64,000 bases of DNA, taken from contig JAJSPD010000025.1 in NCBI GenBank assembly GCA_021307315.1, forward strand, positions 1-64,000, in the 5' to 3' direction. Below the pieces are notes generated by a model. The model had not been told where the DNA came from and ran no database searches. It saw only the letters and a list, made by a program, of their open reading frames with translations. The translations under genes and the position numbers were made by a program. Every line of letters begins with the position of its first letter. Position 1 is the stretch's first letter. This DNA is from Bisporella sp. PMI_857. Its lineage: Eukaryota > Ascomycota > Leotiomycetes > Helotiales > Helotiaceae. Positions 20,698 through 32,318 of this stretch are shown here, one piece after another.

Positions 20698-22755
20698 ATG
20701 GCAAGGATAAAGAAGAAGGGAACTTCTGGCCAAGCCAAGAACTTCATCACTAGAACTCAAGCAGTACGAAAACTCCAGATCAGTTTGCCAGACTTTCGGA
20801 AACTTTGTATCTGGAAAGGAATATATCCTCGAGAGCCGCGCAACAAGAAGAAAGCCTCAAAAACTTCCAATGCTTCTACAACCTTTTACTATACAAAGGA
20901 TATTCAATATTTACTCCACGAACCACTGTTAGCGAAGTTTCGAGATCAAAAAGCGCTTGAGAAGAAGATTTCCAAGGCTCTGGGAAGAGGAGATTTCGGC
21001 GATGCGCAAAGATGGGAGAAGGATGCGAACAGGCCGGAGAGGACTGGCAAGACGAAATATACGTTAGATCATGTTATCCGAGAACGATACCCTACTTTCA
21101 TTGATGCGCTGAGAGATCTGGATGACTGCCTCTCCATGCTGTTTCTCTTCGCAAATCTTCCTTCCACACCGACAGTCCCAGCAAAGATGATCGCTAGATG
21201 CGAGAAGTTATGCCTTGAGTTTGAGCATTACTTGATTGTTTCCAATAGTTTACGGAAGTCGTTTCTTTCAATCAAGGGGATCTACTATCAGGCGACTATT
21301 CAAGGCCAGGATATTTTATGGTTGGTTCCATATCGGTTCAATCAGCGAGTTACAGGAGACGTGGATTTCAGAATCATGGGCACATTTGTGGAATTCTACC
21401 AGACTCTTTTGGGTTTTGTCAACTTCCGGCTATATACATCAATTGGACTCGTGTACCCACCAAAGTTCGATAAGTCAAAAGATGATGGCGGAGCAGAATT
21501 AGGAGCTTTCTCGCTAGAAGGAAATGGGATCGGCGCAATTGAGCAACCAAATCATTTGGCGATCAAAGATGGAGAAGCGCCAAAGCCAGATCCAAAACTA
21601 CAGGCGGAGATTGATAAGCTCATGCTTCAGCTGAACGATGTACCAGAGAAGGAGACACCGGCCGCCAAAGAACCAGTTGCTGAAGGAGACGAAGAAGATG
21701 AACGGCCAACAGATACTATCGATAAATTTGAACCCGCAGTACCTGGTGGAGACATTCTCTTACAGCCATCATATTCTGCCACTGACCCATCCACACTCTT
21801 CTCCGACTTCACTTTCTTTCTTTCCCGGGAGACTCCAAGACAACCAATAGAATTCATTCTTAGAGCATTCGGTTGCAAACGCATTGGCTGGGACGCAGTG
21901 CTCGGTGACGGAGCATATACGCATAATGAATTGGATCCGTCGATCACTCACCAAGTCGTAGATCGCCCTCCAATCCAGGTCAATGCCGAAGAAGAGCCAG
22001 AAGTAGAAGACAACCAGACAGCTCAGAAGCTACGGCCTGGATCTCGGGTTCCAGGTCGTATTTATATTCAGCCACAATGGATATGGGACTCAGTTAACGA
22101 TGAGGAATTGAAAAGAGCTGATTCATATGCACCAGGTGCACAGCTTCCACCCCATTTGAGTCCGTTCGTGAAGAAGGTTAGAGGTCAATATGATCCAAGC
22201 GCTCCACTTAATGAGCAGGAACGCGAGGATGAGGAGCTTGAGGCTGATAGCGATGAGGAAGACGAGGCTGATGTTTCAGATGAGGAGGAACTTGCTGTAC
22301 AGCAACCTAAGCTACTTGAAGGTCCAGAGGAAGTGGATGGCGGTATGGACGTAGCCGGCACAGACGATGATGAAGAACCCGAATCCGACGAAGATGACGC
22401 TGAGTCATTCGGTGGTTTCTCAGACGAAGAAGAAGCAGAGGAGGAAGACGAAGCAGTCACGGCAACGAAACGCCGCCAACGAGAGCTGGAGGCTGAGTTA
22501 TCTGGCGTTGCTCTCGAGGAGCCTGTTGTGGATCCATTGGCCGAGAAGAAAGCGAAGGCAAGAAAATTAGCAGCCAAAAGGGAGAAGGAAGAGCGTGAGG
22601 AACGGGAGAGACAGAAGATGATGATGAGCAGAAAAAAGAGGAAGACATTTGAGAAAATGGAGTACAGTAACAAGAGGAAGGAAGCAGAGGCTGAGATACT
22701 TCGAGCTAAAAGACGTAAGCTTGAGAAAGCTGGCAAGGGTGCTCCTAGAAACTGA
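20698..22755 (+). CDS. NOP7: Pescadillo homolog NOP7, ribosome biogenesis
   Basis: Single exon of 685 residues. NOP7/PES1 is the scaffold of the PeBoW (Nop7-Erb1-Ytm1) complex needed for 27S pre-rRNA processing and 60S subunit assembly in the nucleolus. The N-terminal pescadillo domain (~1-290) is well preserved, with the start MARIKKKG, the [29 protein letters not shown] block, and the [12 protein letters not shown] end. A BRCT domain lies at ~360-470. The C-terminal third is acidic (long Glu/Asp runs) then basic with a coiled-coil-like Lys/Glu/Arg helix, typical of the family. The antisense open frames opposite the acidic region are Ser-rich artefacts. Confidence 0.97.
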   Translation: MARIKKKGTSGQAKNFITRTQAVRKLQISLPDFRKLCIWKGIYPREPRNKKKASKTSNASTTFYYTKDIQYLLHEPLLAKFRDQKALEKKISKALGRGDFGDAQRWEKDANRPERTGKTKYTLDHVIRERYPTFIDALRDLDDCLSMLFLFANLPSTPTVPAKMIARCEKLCLEFEHYLIVSNSLRKSFLSIKGIYYQATIQGQDILWLVPYRFNQRVTGDVDFRIMGTFVEFYQTLLGFVNFRLYTSIGLVYPPKFDKSKDDGGAELGAFSLEGNGIGAIEQPNHLAIKDGEAPKPDPKLQAEIDKLMLQLNDVPEKETPAAKEPVAEGDEEDERPTDTIDKFEPAVPGGDILLQPSYSATDPSTLFSDFTFFLSRETPRQPIEFILRAFGCKRIGWDAVLGDGAYTHNELDPSITHQVVDRPPIQVNAEEEPEVEDNQTAQKLRPGSRVPGRIYIQPQWIWDSVNDEELKRADSYAPGAQLPPHLSPFVKKVRGQYDPSAPLNEQEREDEELEADSDEEDEADVSDEEELAVQQPKLLEGPEEVDGGMDVAGTDDDEEPESDEDDAESFGGFSDEEEAEEEDEAVTATKRRQRELEAELSGVALEEPVVDPLAEKKAKARKLAAKREKEEREERERQKMMMSRKKRKTFEKMEYSNKRKEAEAEILRAKRRKLEKAGKGAPRN

Positions 22756-23189
22756 TTGCACACGGTATAAAAATATGGCGTTCGTGGTAACATAAGGGAG
22801 TTTTAGGTGGTTTATGTTACGAATAAAATAACTTACTGTATACTTCAATAACTATGCATCGGTACTAGCCTCGAACTAAAGAACTTTTTCTTTTGCCCCC
22901 AGTAATACAGTACTTGGACGATGTCTTTGATTATACCCCTTCGCAGTTGACGCGGGCGGATTGTGCTTTGTCGCGGCCGAGTCTCCGCCTCAAATTCCTA
23001 TTGAAACGCCACACAACTAGCACATGAAAGAACTTTGTTCCTCATAACTTTAGTGCCCATACCACAAGATTCATCCAGCATTATTAGTGCTTTAACCATA
23101 GTCAATCAAATACTGCTGAAAACTCAGTAATTATCACTTAAAAGATCAGCTAAACAGGTCTCCATAGCCTATTCAAAACTCCAAGCACC
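22756..23189. other. Intergenic spacer
   Basis: This holds the NOP7 3' region and the promoter of the next small gene; nothing else is recognised. Confidence 0.5.
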
Positions 23190-23669
23190 ATGTCAACCAA
23201 CAAAATTGTAGAGGATGACCCAAATTACATGAAAGAGACCTATGTCGGAAGCATCGGCGCTGTACGCTGCCACGTCTGCAAACTACGGGGAAACGGACTC
23301 ACAGACCCAGACAGCAACTGGAAGCTCTGGAACGCGGACATGAAAGTGTATCGCGACAGTTCCGGCGCGGACCTAGAAAACGAGGTATTTGCGTCCCTAG
23401 AAGAGAAGGAGTTGGCGAGGATGGAGCGCACGAGGAAGGCTATGATATGGTTCTCTGTGTCGGAGAAGCTGAGAGAAGAGCATTTGGTGGATATGGGAGG
23501 AAGGGACAAGACAAGTGCGGATGTCATGAAAAGGCTTCATGAGAGATTTGCACCGCCTGGGACCAAGTTTCAACCGCTGGATGAGTTGGTGCTTACGAAG
23601 GAGATGAAGAGGAATTTACGGAGGAGGGAGGCGCAAACAGAAGCAGAAACCTCAAAACGGAAAGGATAG
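23190..23669 (+). CDS. Orphan gag-like protein (copia/UBN2-type fold suspected)
   Basis: Single-exon ORF of 159 residues. Its middle resembles the gag capsid region of Ty1/copia elements: an early KLRGNG..NWKLWNADMKVY stretch, a helical part ending in RKAMIWFSVSEKLREEHLVD, then a KTSADVMKRLHERF-like segment. The C-terminus is Lys/Arg-rich and there is no CCHC zinc knuckle. No protease, integrase or reverse transcriptase and no LTR pair are seen within the surrounding kilobases, so this is either a domesticated gag-derived gene or an old fragment. The resemblance is by pattern only; an unrelated small helical protein is possible. Confidence 0.5.
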   Translation: MSTNKIVEDDPNYMKETYVGSIGAVRCHVCKLRGNGLTDPDSNWKLWNADMKVYRDSSGADLENEVFASLEEKELARMERTRKAMIWFSVSEKLREEHLVDMGGRDKTSADVMKRLHERFAPPGTKFQPLDELVLTKEMKRNLRRREAQTEAETSKRKG

Positions 23670-24421
23670 CTTGACCGGAGCCAGACAATATACATGCGAA
23701 GCACAATAACCCAAAGCTCATACCCAAGCTCAAACTGTAAATGGATAGCTATGGCTGTTGTCAGGTGATTCATCTGCCATCTTTCCCAGGATGGCGATGC
23801 TTGTAATAATATCTCATAGCTACAGTACAGCCCCTACGACTCTTTCTGGAAGTCTGCGCTTTTCACAACAAGGGTACAATCGCCTGTTCCTGATGCTCCA
23901 CCACAAAAGCAACGCCATATGCAATCAGAAGAGCCTCTATTGATCTTGCAACGGAGTCGCTCATTGATCTGAGAGCTAGTGCATCGTTTCGTACTATCCT
24001 AAATTAATGTGTGGACACTAATGTAATGATAACTACATTACGCCGCGGTACCTAAGAGATTAAGTAGGGCCAATGCTTATCTTTACTAGTCGAGTCTCTT
24101 TTTAAGTCATAAAGTATATGAGGATCTAGCTTAGTTAATTTTCAAGTCAAATCTCTGGTTGCATTGTAGCCTTAAACGCCAAAATAGAGAATACTAAGAA
24201 TTTGTTATATCAAGAACAGCCTACTAATACAAACAATCATTGTTGACCACCGTAGCAAGGCTGCCTCCTTTTTCAGCTCAGATCATTTAGTAAGTCTCCC
24301 AACTCCACATTTAAGCGAATGTAAGGCCAAAGTACATATCCTCACAGTGCAAACTTTCTGATTCATGTACCCTCGATAGTTTCATCCTTCATCGTTGCAT
24401 CCTCTATAGTCGTATCATCTT
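23670..24421. other. AT-rich intergenic spacer
   Basis: About 750 bp, AT-rich especially from 24000 on, with no supported gene. Confidence 0.5.
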
Positions 24422-25825
24422 TCAATATTTCCAAATTGCTTCTTGCCCTGTCGCAAAAGGGGCCTTTGGATCCATTGTAGAAGACGAGTCTTCTTCAAAC
24501 TCGATCTCTGTGAGAAAACTGCCTTCTTGAGAGCTCAGAGCGCCAATTGTCTTGTCTTCATATGATATATTCCAATCATCCACATAAATTGTACTACTCA
24601 GAAGTATAGAAAGGTCTGCCGTATTACGAAACGGCGTTCTCTCTCTGACGTGGGTTGTTAGACATAAACCACTTTTAGATTGGATATGAACTTTCTTCGC
24701 TGTCAAAAGTCGGTGCTTGAGTATCTGATCCTGCAACAAGATTCTGGATCGGTTAAATTCTGGGCCTAATGCCAGTTTTAAGGCTGTGCGTATTGAAATG
24801 GAATAGTCATCGATAGCTACCATAATATAATGATATTTTAGTGGAGGCTGGATTAGTGTAGGGAGAAGAGAATAGCCCGTTGGGGTTACGGTCCGAAGTT
24901 CAACGAGTACTTTTTGATCTTCATCTATTATCAGTGAGTTCACCTGGATTTGGGAGAGGGGTTCCACGAATTTACCAGCCGACCAATTACAATACCATAT
25001 AGACAAGTGTGCCATAAACCTCCCCACGCAGGACTTCCAGGAGTTCTTCCCTTCATTTATGCAAGGTCTTACGAATATAAGGACTACATTCGCGGACGAT
25101 AATAGTTCATCGTTGATTGCTCCCATGACTTCATTGGTTGGCCCAGTGAACCACTGACTTGGCATACGTACGACGCTTATCACAAACTCTTTTCGAGATG
25201 GAAAAACATTAGAAATTAGCGGAGATTCTATACTTATTCGAGTATCTGGTGTTGGTGAGCGTATGGAACGTGGCGTGAAAACACTAAATGCAGGCGAGGC
25301 GACTAGGCGAAATATCAGTTATGGTTAATGCTGGGACTACCAGGAAGGAAGGAGTATCAACCTTGCTCTGGGCTTGCCATGGAAACCAGCTCTCCTTCTG
25401 AAATATTGTTCCTCTGCATATAGCGCTCGATCTTACGATCATCAATAAGCTTTTTGTTGACTCGAAAAGAAGTCTTCTTATTCCGAAGCCGTCTTTTCTC
25501 TTTGATCCTGGCAAGCTCTAGCAATATGTCGCCCTTGACATTTTTAGAATCAAGTTTCCATTTCTTGATTCTTTTCTTCAATTGTTGTTCTCTGAAGGAT
25601 TGTTAGTAAGTCTGGCGGACTTAACTAAACCAAAACAAAAAGAAAAAAAAAGGGGGGGGGGGGGGGGGCGCGGAGACTTTACGTTACTGCGACATCAAAT
25701 AGCTGCTTCAGCTCAATGATCACATCTTTGAATTTCATATCCTCATCCAGATACAGCCTTGCTATTGTTTCCTTCCACGAGTCCCATTCTTGTACCGAAT
25801 AAATTTGAGCCTTGCTACTCGCCAT
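24422..25825 (-). CDS. Clr5-domain protein
   Basis: Three exons: 25825-25683, 25591-25362 and 25302-24422 (417 residues). Residues ~10-65 match the Clr5 domain: a W..W...I..LY..E pattern, a helix, then EQQLKKRIKKWKLDSKN. This domain is named after fission yeast Clr5 (silencing) and is expanded in filamentous ascomycetes, often as the only recognisable part. The rest of the protein is unassigned; it has no membrane segment and ends in an acidic region. The first intron contains a C17 run on the coding strand (G17 at 25652-25668 on +). The third exon could also start at a nearby AG at 25284-25285, but that acceptor breaks the frame. Confidence 0.75.
25652..25668 (+). repeat. G17 homopolymer inside an intron
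   Basis: An uninterrupted run of 17 G directly follows an A-rich run, within intron 1 of the minus-strand Clr5 gene. Such runs are prone to slippage and to sequencing error. Confidence 0.95.
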
Positions 25826-27236
25826 GATTGCTGATATACTGAGGTGCGTATTTAATGGTAACTTTCTTCCAATCTATATTGGCCAAAGTTAATGAATAGA
25901 GATCGTAGAGTCAGAGCCGTTCAGTGGCTATATATATCTGAGAATTGAGCGCCAGGAGGTACACTAAACCCAGAGGAATGGTTGGCTAGACAAAAGTTCC
26001 ATCGACATGGCTGACAGCTTTGGGATATCATTCGCTATGAAAGATGGAACTTTTGTTAAGCGACAGCATCCGCCATACAAATCCCAAGTGACGTTGTACA
26101 GCACGAACTCAGCCTTATGAAATGCAAAGAAGACTATGCACTGCACGTGCACTGAATTTGAATCATCGCCTACCCTTGACTTATGCTACTGCTAAAACGT
26201 CATTGTATGGCCAACGATTGAATCGGAACTTTTGGCAATTCCTACCGACGAATGCTCCACCTGTAAGAGCCTACCTTAGTCTATATTCTGGGAAATGAAC
26301 TGGACAGATGGCATGGATTGGAATGCCCGTGATGCTTTGAGGTCCCGGTGATCCCAGGCTATACTAGTGAAGGTAGTTCCTCAGACTACACGATTTGAGG
26401 GTATGCTCTACCCTGATACGATTGACAGCCTAGCCGATCATTCACGAACATACTCCGTGGCGAAGACGATCTTGATAACTTGAGGAGGTGAATATTTGCG
26501 TATTTAGGAGCCAATTTCTAAAGGAAATTTCTGATTCATCAGCTTAGTTATGGTCACTGGGATATTTATTTCCATGCCGGTCCATCGTCGTGAATGACAC
26601 AAAGCATGTATTGACCTGGAAGTACAGTCCGATGCATTTTGGCCATCGCTCAACCATCAGTACTGGGGTTTTCTGTGGCATAATCAAAAGTCCCAGAAAT
26701 TAAGAAAGGGTGGTTATTCATGGCCAGCAAATCGTGGCGCCGAATTATGCCCTGTCAACCTATTACGAAAACTTACGACAAAGTTTAAGAAAAGGAACAT
26801 AGACAATCCCTAGGTCAATGGCTGTGTTGATGTTATTGCATTAGCACAGTTGGTGGAGAGAGATGGATGAAGCTTTGACAACAATGACAACAAATAAGAG
26901 ATGCGAAGTTTGCCCAACGGTCAGTTAGGTTCAGTCAGTTTGTCCTCTGGGCTGTTTCGTCAAAAAATCAAGGTGGATCACTGACAGGGGTAGTTGACAG
27001 GGTTTAATAGCAGCCTATCCTTCATTACCATTGGTGTAATCAAAAGTTCTGGCTTCTTGTAGGAGTTGAACAGCCTAGTATAAAAGGTGCACTTATCCAG
27101 TTCATAGCTACCCTTGAAGTGCATCCTCGCTCAATGATATCTAACGATTTATGATTTGATTCTACAGCCATTAAATCTGTCAATTAATAATTTCGAGCTA
27201 GCTGAAGCTGTTCTTTAATCAACATAGGTTATAAAG
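25826..27236. other. Long spacer without a supported gene
   Basis: About 1.4 kb of mixed composition. ORFs are short and none shows a conserved motif. The 5' region of the Clr5 gene lies at the left end. Confidence 0.5.
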
Positions 27237-27410
27237 ATGATGGACCTTTCCTCAGAATCTATAATATCAATTGCTATCGGCCTCGCAGGCTTATTCATCA
27301 CCTTTGTTGGTATAGGCATTGCCTATCTTAATATGAAGCTGACAAGAACAAGGTCATTGGTTGGTAAGACGGCCCCTTTACTAGCAGCAACACCATACTA
27401 ACTTAGAAGT
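27237..27410 (+). CDS. Candidate micro-protein with one membrane helix
   Basis: A short ORF of 57 codons starts with two Met codons and encodes an N-terminal acidic/polar stretch, one ~22-residue hydrophobic helix (about residues 9-31), then a basic KLTRTR segment. This is the layout of a small type III or tail-type membrane protein. A possible intron begins GTAAGA at ~27364, and splicing to either AG near 27407-27411 would replace the last few codons and extend the frame slightly. Similar short hydrophobic N-termini occur in uncharacterised fungal proteins, but I cannot assign a family. Its small size makes chance occurrence possible. Confidence 0.35.
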
Positions 27411-27877
27411 TAGATATACACCCTCATCATCTTGATACAAGGGATCTCGAGTACCAACCTGACCTGCCGGCTGTTCCCTCGAGAACATATACCGCTTGGC
27501 ATAAGGTCTGAAGCCAAAGAAAGAAATGGTAAGACACATAACATGCGTAAAAACGTACATACCAACAAGTAAACAGGCTCCAACCTGGATAAGGACTTTC
27601 AAGGAGAGAGCATACGTAAAGCTGGGAGGATTGAAATGCAAAATTTTCGCTCTCGCCACGGAGAGGACGCTGAGAAGGAAAGCTCGTTATGGAATATTCG
27701 TATACCCGTACTGCACAATGGATACTAGACAGAGAGTCCCACGGTCTGTCGTCATGTTTCACGCGCTTCATGTATGTATCAGTAATAGGTTGGGATAAAA
27801 TACATGTCTATTTTTGTACTTCCTACAGCCATCCAGCGTTTCACTGTCTCTTTTCTGTACATAACAAAGGGAATCGT
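27411..27877. other. Intergenic spacer downstream of Mic60
   Basis: Only weak ORFs on either strand; it probably carries the Mic60 3' UTR. Confidence 0.5.
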
Positions 27878-30146
27878 CTATTCAACTCGTAAGCTCTGAA
27901 GTCTTGCTTCCGTTGCAATTACCTATGAGGGTTAGTTGATCAGAGGGCACACAGTATATACAGAGCCGACTTACATCCAACGCTTGTTGCACTTCTAGCA
28001 CTTTTCGTACTTCGCCTAACCAGTCCCGGCTCAAAGTCTTCGCCCACCCGCTCAATGCATTCATCTCTCTAGCCGCACCATCTAAATCGCCCTCTTCAAG
28101 CAAAACTTCAGTTCTGGTTAAGATACTCTCCACATCGTTGCCAGTAGCTAATCCTTTCTTCTTGAAGAGCACTTTGCTCAGAACCCAACTGGATGCATGG
28201 CTTGCTACGCCAGCTTCTTCCGGTAGAAGCGAGGCTTTGCGAACCTCAGTCGCCACCCGGCGGAATCTATCGATGAGCTGGGCAGAAGACGGGACACCCC
28301 TTTGATACGCTGTGGGGTTAATTGAAGCAATAGCTGCATTGACTACAGGGTCATCTGAGGCAATCTCTTTCAAGGCAGCGAGCTCCCTGGTAAATGGCCT
28401 TGGAACTTGAGACTTCTCCAGATTCGATCGCACAGCCTCAACAGCTACATGAAGATGCTGAGTCTTCAAGTTCGCATCGACGACCGATGTCCAGTCTGTG
28501 GTCAGCTTTTCAAGCTCAGTGACTGTATCCGAGAGGTTGGCGAGTTTACCAAGACGCCCGTTTCGTTCTTCTTCCACACGATCTTTGACATCTGCAATAA
28601 ACTTACGTTTCATCTCCACAGCTTGTTCAAGTAGCTGGTTCTTAAGACGTTGCTCATGTACTTCGCTGGCGCGCTCTAGTTCCGACTTAAGTCTCTCCTC
28701 GTAGTTCTTGTGCAGATTTTGACGCTCGGTTTCATATTCTTCTTTCCACTGCGCCTCTTGATTAGCCATCTCACCCTCTAATCTTCTGATCAGCTCCTTT
28801 GCAGCACGGTCGAAGTCTGAATGTGATGCATCGATCTTGGCTTTTGCGTCTTTCTCAGCCGCATCCTTTAATGCATTGACCTTTGAGCCAACCTTTGAGA
28901 TCTCATCCTTGGCTTTTCCGATAGTGCTAGAGAATCGAGGATTTGAATTGTCCGAGTTGATAACCGCAATGATATCGTTCACAATCTTTACTAAGTCTTG
29001 GACTAAGGGCTCATTGGCATCTTTGATATTGATAGGATCGATGCGGGTCACTTCTGGAGGGAATCTAGATGGCTGGTCGACTTCAGGTGCAGTAAAGGAT
29101 TGGGGTTCTGGAGATCTTGATATTGCAGCAGGTAGTGCGGGGGATGCCGGAGCGGCATCTTTGGCGACTGGATGACCTGGCTTGGAGGCTTCTACTGGTT
29201 CTGCAGGCTTTAGAGCTGGAGGGTTTGGTTTGGCGACTGGTTCCTCCTTCGCCTTTTCCACGGCCTTTATCTGGTCATTTGGTTTAGCTTCCGCAGGGTT
29301 TTGAATTGCGTCCCTTGAAGGATCTGGCTTTTGAGCATTTGCGTGTCTTTGTTCTGCGATTCTCCAAGACACACCACTCTGACTTGGTATACTCTTCAGG
29401 TCACCAGTATCGCGAGGACGACCTTGTGGTCGATTGGCAATGGATGGAAATTTCTTTCGGAATTGTCTTTCTTCGAAGTAAAGTACTGCGTCCTCACCAA
29501 ATGGGATATATTCGGTGAAGAAGTCGTGAAAGTTATCATTGACGCTGGAATAATATATTCCTCCGGCATACCCAAGCGTTGTAAGGAGGAAAATTGTCGT
29601 GAAAAATCTTCGAAAGAACCTTCTTGGCTTGGGTGCTGGTGGAGGTGAAGGAGGAGGTGGTGGTGGTGCTGAGCCTTTGTAGGATCAGTAATTTGCACAG
29701 CTAGAACCTTTATTTACACATTTGAGGCTTGAACTCACTAGTAGAAGCAGGCGGCGCTGTCTGTACCTTTGCGGCTGGTGCTTGGGGAATCAAAGGAACC
29801 TGTTGCGGCGGAGTTGTAGAAGTAGAGCTTGGTGTTAGAGGCATAGCTATCTTAGAGCTGGATGTGGTAGCTACTGGGCCTTGAGGCCGTGGTTCGTTCG
29901 TAGCGGGGCTAGCAGATCCAGGAAGAACAATTGGCTTAGAGTCACTGATACTCGGTTTGTCGGCATATCCTCTCTAACAGCATACACGAATTAGCAATCA
30001 TCGTCCATCCTAAGTAATATCAAATGTTGTCATACCGTCGCACCTGCTGGCACTCGTCCAGCGGCGGGAGCTATGTGCCATTGGCGTCTAGGATTGGCTG
30101 CCGCATAGCCAATTGCCCTTGCCGTCCGAATAGAAGCTCGCAGCAT
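27878..30146 (-). CDS. MIC60: MICOS complex subunit Mic60 (mitofilin/Fcj1)
   Basis: Four exons: 30146-30036, 29973-29739, 29674-27975 and 27922-27878 (696 residues). Mic60 is the core MICOS subunit that shapes crista junctions of the mitochondrial inner membrane. An Arg-rich, acid-free N-terminus (from MLRASIRTARAIG) is a mitochondrial presequence. A Pro/Ser-rich linker leads to a transmembrane helix at ~139-158, followed by a long Ala/Lys/Glu-rich stretch, a coiled coil (~300-450) and the C-terminal mitofilin domain. The tiny last exon supplies 14 residues, VIATEARLQSLRVE, a typical Mic60 ending; without it the frame would run into intron after QALD. Length agrees with other filamentous fungi. 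Confidence 0.95.
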
Positions 30147-30700
30147 GACGGGCTGCGTGAGCGACAATTGTATTAAGGGTTGTGGTAGGTAGTTCGCGTT
30201 CCCACAGGAAATCTTGAGATCGGAGCAAGCTTCACGTTCCTTGGCAATTAGGAACCCCTGCCGCTTTCTTCCGACCAACCAAAGAAAACAGACGGGTACA
30301 TCACAAATTCAATCTTTAAGGCAGTATATTAAATATTATTGGAACTAGATTCGAGAATCGAGGTACCAACGTATGAGAGGGTTATAAATCACCTGAGATT
30401 TGGAAGGTAAAATTCTGCGCCGCTATCGAGATGTTCTATTGCATATCATACACCCCTAATATGGCAGAACAACTTAAAGTAAAAACCTTCACGCCTGCGG
30501 AAACTCCTCCCTCAAACCAACCCTGGCTGTAAGCTCACTAACTGATGGAGGTATTAAAGAGACTGCCATTGTAAAGGTAAAGAGGCCGCATATATCGCGC
30601 TATCCTCCTGACCCAGCAACCTCGGACGAAAAGTCGACACATGTGGTAATTAGTTGGTAGTTGTCCCACGGCTCCATGCTTCTCTAACGGCATTCCCTCC
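30147..30700. other. Intergenic spacer between Mic60 and Rab5
   Basis: It contains the Mic60 promoter and the Rab5 3' region; no gene is seen. Confidence 0.5.
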
Positions 30701-31682
30701 TTAACAGCTGCAAGGACCAGATACTCCTTGTGTTCCCGAGGTCTCTGGCCGCAATTCTACTCCCCCGCGCCCACCGGATCTGGGGTTCCTGGGCCCAGCT
30801 TGATCTAATGGTAACTTCTTTGCAATCGCCGTAAATAATTCCCTAACGTTCTCTGATGTCTTGGCTGAAGTTTCGAAGAACAGCAGCCCTGCCTCCCTCG
30901 CATATGCCTCGGCATCAGCTGTGGCGATTGCCCGTTTATCAGGTTGATCTGTCACCAGATCGAGCTTATTGCCAGCAAGAGCAATGATAATATTCTCATT
31001 TGCCTGCCTTTGAAGTTCTTTGACCCATTGTTTTGCCTTATCTAGAGAAGACTTTCCAAATTGTTAGTTCTGAGAGTTCCTCTAGAGCTAGGCTATCCTT
31101 ACCGCCTGTGTAATGTCGTAAACAACAACAGCGCAGTTCGCATTTCGGTAGTACATAGGTGCTAGTGACTTATATCTCTCCTGTCCCGCCGTATCCCATA
31201 TTTCGAACTTGACTGTGGTATGTTCATCGAGCGAAATGGTTTGTGTCAAGAAAGCTGCTCCGATTGTACTTTCACGGTCTAACGAGCATTAGCCCTGTCA
31301 ATCTGACACCGATATGCAATCTAATATCATGTTGCATCGCAATAGCGAAGTAAATAATTTTGCTAGACTATACATACAATCATCAAATTGATCCTGCATT
31401 TCAAATTAGACAAGGTTTCGTATTTCAAATCGAGGTAAAATGTCACAAACCTTCACAAAACGAAGAACAAGGGAGCTCTAGATGATCTATCAGTAGGGAG
31501 TCTTGACAAAAGTACAAGCTAGTCGTACCTTTCCCACAGCGGATTCTCCTGCTCAAGTAGTCAATACATGCTCCTTCGTAGCTTGTTTCCGTGGATCAGT
31601 AAGATCACCTACCAAGTAATACCAGCTTGAACTGAGCAAATCGAGGACCGCCGCGGGAGCCTGCTGGGCCTCTGGCAGCCAT
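30701..31682 (-). CDS. Rab5-family GTPase (Ypt5/Vps21)
   Basis: Six exons: 31682-31613, 31548-31529, 31477-31451, 31393-31378, 31278-31103 and 31051-30701 (219 residues). Rab5 controls early endosome fusion and vacuolar sorting. The nucleotide-binding motifs are complete: P-loop GESAVGKSS (24-32), switch I around STIGAAF, WDTAGQE (72-78), NKLD and ETSAKT, and the C-terminus ends in CSC for double geranylgeranylation. The [11 protein letters not shown] and [12 protein letters not shown] segments are Rab5-specific. Exons 2-4 are micro-exons of 20, 27 and 16 nt that carry the P-loop and the effector helix. Every junction keeps frame and family sequence, so the model is secure despite its fragmentation. 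The gene is head to head with Sac1. Confidence 0.95.
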
Positions 31683-32318
31683 GTTGAGAGCTTTGAGGAA
31701 CGGTGTTCAAATTGCCTCTGGCGGCACAGGGTGGAAAAGATATATCTGCGGACACGTATGAGCGTTTCTATGTGCAAAATAGTTGCCGAAGCGCAGGTCA
31801 CTGGGTTGGTTGTGTATTGTATTGCTTGATCAATGTGTTGCAATCATGATTCAAGAAGTGACGATTAAAGGATCCGGTAAGGCTAGCGTGCTTTCAGCCA
31901 CTTCCAGAGCATGCGGCTGCGTAATCCAGGGAGGGTGTGCACTGATCATTAGAAGGCATCCATATCGATTTTAATCATGTGCAATATTTGGTACTTGACG
32001 ACTAATAAGGACGTACCTAGCATGACCAAGTACATAACCACCGGAAGACTTGAATCAAGAGTTCCTAAGTATTTGATTCTGCCCCAATTCATCGAGACTC
32101 ACGTACTGGAGGTGAGATGCTGGGGATAGTACGTGTCATTATTATCAATTGATATACGCACCTCAGCCTTCAAAGGTGAGGCTGGGCTGAGTTGATTCCT
32201 TCTTGAAGACAGCTATCATTTTGATCTGTCGCATTGTCTTTCGGTTGTGTTAAAATATATATAAGAGCACGCATATTTCGCTTGAGCGAAGTGCATTTGG
32301 CGCAAAATTCGTGTCACC
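31683..32318. promoter_or_regulatory. Divergent promoter region of Rab5 and Sac1
   Basis: The 636-bp spacer between the two start codons must hold both promoters. No other gene is supported. Confidence 0.5.

Noticed and set aside
22185..22793. 202-residue minus-strand ORF opposite NOP7
   Set aside because: It is a Ser-rich shadow of the acidic coding region of NOP7, with no independent motif.
27427..27771. 114-residue minus-strand ORF beside the micro-protein
   Set aside because: Overlaps two other unremarkable ORFs on both strands and has no motif.
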